From Lysobacter antibioticus (GTDB lineage: Bacteria > Pseudomonadota > Gammaproteobacteria > Xanthomonadales > Xanthomonadaceae), in NCBI RefSeq assembly GCF_001442535.1, contig NZ_CP013141.1, positions 4,455,738 through 4,519,737 on the forward strand: DNA of 64,000 nucleotides. The letters run 5' to 3'. How positions within the stretch are numbered: the first letter of the stretch is position 1; every line of letters starts with the position of its first letter. A model generated the notes under the pieces. That model had not been told where the DNA came from. It was given only the letters and a program-made list of their open reading frames with translations, and ran no database searches. The position numbers and the translations under genes were made by a program. Shown piece after piece: positions 60,343 through 64,000 of the stretch.

Positions 60343-61190
60343 GCCGGCAACGCCGTCGGCTCGAGCCGAGACAGGCGCAACTGGAACAGGGTCTTGGTCA
60401 CCAGCAGGCGCTCCTCGATCGGCTTGAGCACCAGGTCGTTGGCGCCGGCGCGCAACAGCTCGCTCTGGTTGTCGCGGTTGGCGTCGCCGGTCATCACCAA
60501 CACCGGCAGACGACGCTTGCCGTAAGCGAAGTCGTTGCGCAGCCGGGCCAGCAAATCCTTGCCCCCCAGCTCGCCCTTCAAATACACGTCGGTCAGCACC
60601 AGGTCGGCGCCGGCATCGCCGCCGGCCGCGCCGCTGGCGCGATGGGCTTCCAGATGCTCCAGCGCCTCTTCGACGCCGATGAAGTGCAACACCTGCAGGG
60701 CGTGACGCTCGAGCATGCGCTTGGTCGCCACCGCGACCACCCGGCTGTCTTCGACGTAGAGCACGCGCGCGCCGGGAATCGGCTGCGGCTGCACATAGCC
60801 GCGAATGAACTCGGCCAGGGCGTTGGGGCCGAGCGCCTTGTCGAAATAATCGGTGACGTCTTCGGTGAAGCGGCGCGCTTCCAGATGCGCCTGGGCATCG
60901 CCGGAGACCACGATCACCGGCACATAGGCTTGGGCCGCGGCTTCGCGCACGGCGCGCGCCAGGGCGATGCCGTCGCCGTCGGGCAGGACCAGGGCGGTGG
61001 TGACCAGGTCGACTTCGCCATGATCGAGCGCGACGCGCGCCTCGATGATGCTGCCGCACTGGACGATGCGGGTGTTCGGCAGCTCGCGCATCAGGACATC
61101 GGCGATGAGCTTGCGCACCAGCTTGGAGCCGTCGACCACCATCACCCGCGGTGCGGTGTTTTCGAAGTGACGTAGATTCTGGCTTTGCAT
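60339..61190 (-). CDS. Response regulator with two receiver domains, the first degenerate
   Basis: A 283-residue protein with two REC domains and no output domain. The first (residues 14-135) has [15 protein letters not shown] but at the phosphorylation site reads [14 protein letters not shown], so the acceptor Asp is replaced. The second (about 148-275) looks intact: [42 protein letters not shown] and [11 protein letters not shown]. Start at 61190. It overlaps ung by 4 bp. Architecture suggests a phospho-relay or scaffold role with the second receiver active. Confidence 0.88.
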   Translation of the reverse strand: MQSQNLRHFENTAPRVMVVDGSKLVRKLIADVLMRELPNTRIVQCGSIIEARVALDHGEVDLVTTALVLPDGDGIALARAVREAAAQAYVPVIVVSGDAQAHLEARRFTEDVTDYFDKALGPNALAEFIRGYVQPQPIPGARVLYVEDSRVVAVATKRMLERHALQVLHFIGVEEALEHLEAHRASGAAGGDAGADLVLTDVYLKGELGGKDLLARLRNDFAYGKRRLPVLVMTGDANRDNQSELLRAGANDLVLKPIEERLLVTKTLFQLRLSRLEPTALPA

Positions 61191-61344
61191 ATCAGGAACG
61201 GTACCGTGTCGGCGACGCAGGGCCGACGCCCGAGGGCATCGACGCCAAGCGCACAGGCGGGGGAACCCGATTCTAGGCGGAAGCGGCCGCCGAATCCGAG
61301 TCTCAAGCAACATCCTGACAACCGCGCGACAAGGCGCGGGCCGC

Positions 61345-62340
61345 TCAGCCTTGGCCGGAGCGGTTCTGGCGCAGGTAGTGGCCGGTCACGAAACCGGCGC
61401 CGAGCCAGCCCAGCGCGGCCGCGCCGGCCAGGATCGCCAAGGCCTGCGGCAAGTCGAAGCCCTGCAGCTCGAAATGGCTGCCGTAACTCGTGGCCAGGGC
61501 GGTCAGCGGTTCGCGCAGGGTGCGGTCGGCCGCAGTCAGCAAGGCCAGCGCGACCGCGCCGGCGGCCAGGCCGTAGCAGGCGCCCAGGTACAGGAAGGGC
61601 CGGCGGATGAAGCCGTCGGTGGCGCCGAGCAATTGCAGCACCCCGATCTCGTCGCGCCGCGACTGGATGTCCAGGCGCACGGTGTTGCCGACCACCAGCA
61701 GGGCGCCCAGGCCCAGCATCGCCGCGAGCAGCCAGGCCAGGCGGATGCCGAACCGCAGCCAGCCGTCGAGGCGCTGGCGCCAACCGGCGTCGTGCTGGAC
61801 CAGGTCGGTCTCGGCCAGGCTGCCGAGCGATTCGGCCAGGGCCAGTTCGTCGCCCTTCGGCGTCACCAGCAACAGGCTCGGCAACGGATTGCCTTCGATC
61901 GCGCTCAGGCTGTCGCCGAGACCGCTCTTCTCGCGCAGATCGGCCAGGCCCTGCTCGGGCGTGCGCAGCTCGATGGCGCCGATGTCCGGCCGCGCGCGCA
62001 GTTCCTCGGCCAAGCTGCGGGCGCGCTCGAGCTTGATCTCGGGCTTGAGGAACAGACTGATCTGGCGCGACTGCTGCACTTCGCCGGCGAAGCGTTCGAT
62101 GTTGCTCAGCGCCGCCCACAGGCCGAGCGGCAAGGCCAGGGCCACCGCCATCACCCCGATCGTCAGCAACGCCGCCCAGGGCTTGCTCAGCAATCGGCCG
62201 ACGCTGGCGACCAGGCTGTAGAGATGATGGTCGAACCACACCCCCAAGCGCGACTGCACCGCCGACTCGACCGCGAGGTCGTCGTCGCGCGACACCGGGG
62301 CTTCGATGCCGGAAGGCTCTTGAGTCGGAAAGGAGCTCAT
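61345..62340 (-). CDS. ftsX: Cell division protein FtsX
   Basis: A 331-residue integral membrane subunit of the FtsEX complex that controls peptidoglycan hydrolases at the septum. A cytoplasmic N-tail, span 1 (WAALLTIGVMAVALALPLGL), a periplasmic domain (about residues 85-190), and three C-terminal spans (WLLAAMLGLGALLVVGNTVRLD, the conserved IGVLQLLGATDGFIRRPFLY loop, and the last two spans). Its start overlaps the ftsE stop by 4 bp. Confidence 0.95.
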   Translation of the reverse strand: MSSFPTQEPSGIEAPVSRDDDLAVESAVQSRLGVWFDHHLYSLVASVGRLLSKPWAALLTIGVMAVALALPLGLWAALSNIERFAGEVQQSRQISLFLKPEIKLERARSLAEELRARPDIGAIELRTPEQGLADLREKSGLGDSLSAIEGNPLPSLLLVTPKGDELALAESLGSLAETDLVQHDAGWRQRLDGWLRFGIRLAWLLAAMLGLGALLVVGNTVRLDIQSRRDEIGVLQLLGATDGFIRRPFLYLGACYGLAAGAVALALLTAADRTLREPLTALATSYGSHFELQGFDLPQALAILAGAAALGWLGAGFVTGHYLRQNRSGQG

Positions 62341-63023
62341 TCGGCCAGGTCCTCGGGCGCGATGTCGTCGACCAGGCGGCCCTGGTTGAGTACCAGCACC
62401 CGCTTCTTCATGCGCTTGACCAGGGCCAGGTCGTGGCTGGCCACCAGCACGCTGGTGCCGCGTTCGGGCAAGGACTGGAACAGGGTCATGATTTCCGCCG
62501 ACAAGGTCGGGTCGAGGTTGCCGGTCGGTTCGTCGGCAACCAACAGTCGCGGCTCGCCGATGATCGCCCGCGCGATCCCCACGCGTTGTTGTTCGCCCGC
62601 GGACAACTCGCCCGGCAAGGCCGCGGCGCGCGCGCCCAGGCCGACTTTCTCCAGGGTCATGCGTACGCGCCGGCCGATGTCGGGGCGGCGCAGGCCGCGC
62701 AACAACAACGGCAGGGCGACGTTATCGGCGACGCTGCGATCGGCGAGCAGGCGGTGATCCTGGAACACCACGCCGATCTCGCGCCGGTGCAGGGCGATGC
62801 GGCGGCCGCCGACCTTGAGCAGGTTGCGCTCGCCGAACAACACCGCGCCGCGGCTCGGGCGTTCGCTGAGATGGATGAGCTTGAGCAGGGTGCTTTTGCC
62901 GGCGCCGGAGTGGCCGGTGACGAACAGCATCTCGCCCGGCGCCACCTCGAAGCTGACTTCGCTGAGGGCCTCGTGGCCGCTGCTGTAGCGTTTGCTGACG
63001 TTGTCGAAGCGCAATACGGTCAT
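62337..63023 (-). CDS. ftsE: Cell division ATP-binding protein FtsE
   Basis: A 228-residue ABC ATPase: Walker A GHSGAGKSTLLKLI, Q-loop VVFQDHRLL, signature LSAGEQQRVGIARAI, Walker B LLVADEPTGNLD and switch His in VASHDLAL. The signature has Ala-Glu where LSGGQ is usual, a variation common in FtsE. Forms the FtsEX complex with the downstream gene. Start at 63023 gives MTVLRFDNVSKRY, the standard N-terminus. Confidence 0.96.
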   Translation of the reverse strand: MTVLRFDNVSKRYSSGHEALSEVSFEVAPGEMLFVTGHSGAGKSTLLKLIHLSERPSRGAVLFGERNLLKVGGRRIALHRREIGVVFQDHRLLADRSVADNVALPLLLRGLRRPDIGRRVRMTLEKVGLGARAAALPGELSAGEQQRVGIARAIIGEPRLLVADEPTGNLDPTLSAEIMTLFQSLPERGTSVLVASHDLALVKRMKKRVLVLNQGRLVDDIAPEDLAE

Positions 63024-63311
63024 GGCCGGAAGTATCGCAGAGCGAATCGCCGGAGACATCACGTTTCGGCTTCGGTGTTTGGCCTATGTTCGCGCTGCGG
63101 TCGTCGCGCGGCTTCGACGACGAATCGACGGCACCGACCGGCCTCGCAGACCGGCCGGCACGGCACGACCGCAGCGGGCCCGGTCTCGGCACAGCCGTCC
63201 AAGCCACCCGCGCAACCCCTTGCAGCACCTTGATCGTCCGACACAGCAAGCACCGCCGCCGGCCCCGATGGCCGGCGCGGACCGTCGTCGACTTCATCAA
63301 GGAGCACCACC

Positions 63312-63746
63312 ATGCAAACGACCAAGGCCCACCTCGCGCTCGCCCTGCTCGCCCTCGGCCTGTACGCCGAGAACGCCCGCGCCGAGCAGTACGACCCGCC
63401 GCTCAACGTCGCCACCCTGGCCTGCCCGGCCGGCTCGACCGGCTACGGCAACGCCCGCTTCATCGTGTTTCCCTCGTTCGGCAGCGCGCCGCCGAACTGG
63501 CGCTTGACGATCTGGTGCAGCGCCGGCGGCAGCGGCCGCCGCGGCCATTTCGAGCCCGGCAGCAGCGGCGTGTACACCACCTGGCCGTATGCCGGCGGCG
63601 CCTTCGGCATCGGCTGGCCGGCCTCGCCGAACTACAGCAATCAGCTGCAGTTGCTCGACATCGACATCGACGGCGATCTCGACGTGTTCCAACTCGTCGA
63701 GACCTCGGCCAATACCTGGTCGGTGTTCGTCAGCAGGACGCTGTGA
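63312..63746 (+). CDS. Small secreted protein with acidic Asp-rich repeat
   Basis: A 144-residue protein with a signal peptide (LALALLALGLYAENARA, cleavage near residue 24). The mature part has two cysteines (LACPAGSTGYGNARFIVFPS, WCSAGGSG) and near the C-terminus LDIDIDGDLDVFQLVE, resembling a calcium-binding FG-GAP/dockerin-like loop. I recognise no family. RBS AAGGAG before the ATG. Flanked by a strong hairpin on its 3' side. Confidence 0.75.
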   Translation: MQTTKAHLALALLALGLYAENARAEQYDPPLNVATLACPAGSTGYGNARFIVFPSFGSAPPNWRLTIWCSAGGSGRRGHFEPGSSGVYTTWPYAGGAFGIGWPASPNYSNQLQLLDIDIDGDLDVFQLVETSANTWSVFVSRTL

Positions 63747-63758
63747 CGAACGACCGCA

Positions 63759-63787
63759 GCGAACCTCGCCGACATGGCGGGGTTCGC
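63759..63787 (+). terminator. Hairpin after the small secreted protein gene
   Basis: A 12-bp stem (GCGAACCTCGCC pairing with GGCGGGGTTCGC, one G-T pair) with a GACAT loop, 13 bp after the stop. No strong T-tract. Confidence 0.65.
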
Positions 63788-63821
63788 AGGCGGGGGGCGC
63801 TGGCGAGTTTTGCGGACAGGA

Positions 63822-63850
63822 TCGACGGCAGGCCGCGGGCCTGCCGTCGA
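63822..63850. terminator. Bidirectional terminator at the convergent end
   Basis: TCGACGGCAGGCC and GGCCTGCCGTCGA form a perfect 13-bp stem with a GCG loop, between the secreted-protein gene and a minus-strand gene that ends at 63869. Confidence 0.75.
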
Positions 63851-63868
63851 CGGATCGCTACGCGGCGA

Positions 63869-64000
63869 TCAGTGCTGCGAACGCGGCGGACGCGCGACCA
63901 GCGACTTGAGCTTGCGGCTGATGCGGCCCAGCAGCGAAGGCTTGGCCTCGCCGGCCGGCGCCGCGGCAGCCGCGGCGGGCTTGTGCGCAGGCTTGGCCGC
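63869..64000 (-). CDS. C-terminal tail of a minus-strand protein (partial; possibly an RNA helicase of the RhlB type)
   Basis: 43 residues before a TGA stop: an Ala/Pro/Lys-rich linker followed by KPSLLGRISRKLKSLVARPP. The frame runs off the window edge. A basic amphipathic tail after a low-complexity linker is common in DEAD-box helicases of this group, but this stretch is too short to prove identity. Confidence 0.55.
   Translation of the reverse strand, partial: AAKPAHKPAAAAAAPAGEAKPSLLGRISRKLKSLVARPPRSQH

Overview
The window is a chromosomal segment of a high-GC (about 68-70%) gammaproteobacterium. Gene content and order (dprA-smg-topA-tsaC, ftsE-ftsX, rpoH, priA, a secreted AA10 chitin oxygenase, tandem DUF4124 proteins, GYF_2/DUF4339 proteins, dispersed GTAGGAGCGGCG-type repeats) point to the Xanthomonadaceae/Lysobacteraceae, most likely a Lysobacter-like predator. 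That assignment is inference from gene families; no rRNA gene is present to confirm it.

Region by region. 1-8.1 kb: housekeeping block (end of dprA, smg, two GYF_2 membrane proteins, topA), a secreted lytic polysaccharide monooxygenase and tsaC. 8.2-9.7 kb: two overlapping secreted DUF4124 proteins. 10.1-12.7 kb: the most unusual locus, an astacin-type metallopeptidase with an internal array of TDTxKE repeats, followed 15 bp later by an MvdC/MvdD-type ATP-grasp ligase and, convergently, a YbaY-like small protein. This is a candidate graspetide (RiPP) system in which the peptidase itself may carry the substrate. 12.8-21.5 kb: SDR oxidoreductase, small lipoprotein, sppA, MATE exporter, DUF3667/DUF4286 pair, ABM protein, DUF3106 plus a membrane-anchored sigma-region-4-like protein. 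21.5-28.4 kb: an AT-rich control region with two perfect DnaA boxes, priA, a 550-bp inverted-repeat-bounded non-coding element, a NYN/OST-HTH protein, and tal-ndh. 28.5-37.5 kb: DUF1203, rpoH, a C39-like peptidase, and several regulator/enzyme pairs (MocR with GST-MBL-cupin, AHSA1-ArsR, XRE with an alpha/beta hydrolase). 38-41.3 kb: an OmpR/RstB-type two-component system, a TPR protein and a TetR regulator. 42.1-47.4 kb: a two-gene natural-product locus, a one-module C-A-T-TE NRPS and a GT1 glycosyltransferase whose 3' end looks frameshifted. 47.6-53.8 kb: a patatin phospholipase, then a PmrAB-like two-component system divergent from eptA-PAP2, which fits lipid A/envelope modification. 53.8-59.3 kb: EcsC, HipA-like kinase with DUF3037, and two LysR regulators divergent from azoreductase and tautomerase genes. 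59.3-64 kb: a BIME-like repeat cluster, ung coupled to a tandem-REC regulator, ftsE-ftsX, a small secreted protein, and the tail of one more minus-strand gene.

Most genes are ordinary chromosomal genes with uniform composition. I saw no insertion sequence, prophage, CRISPR array, tRNA or rRNA. Long antisense open frames are frequent because of the GC content and were treated as shadows.
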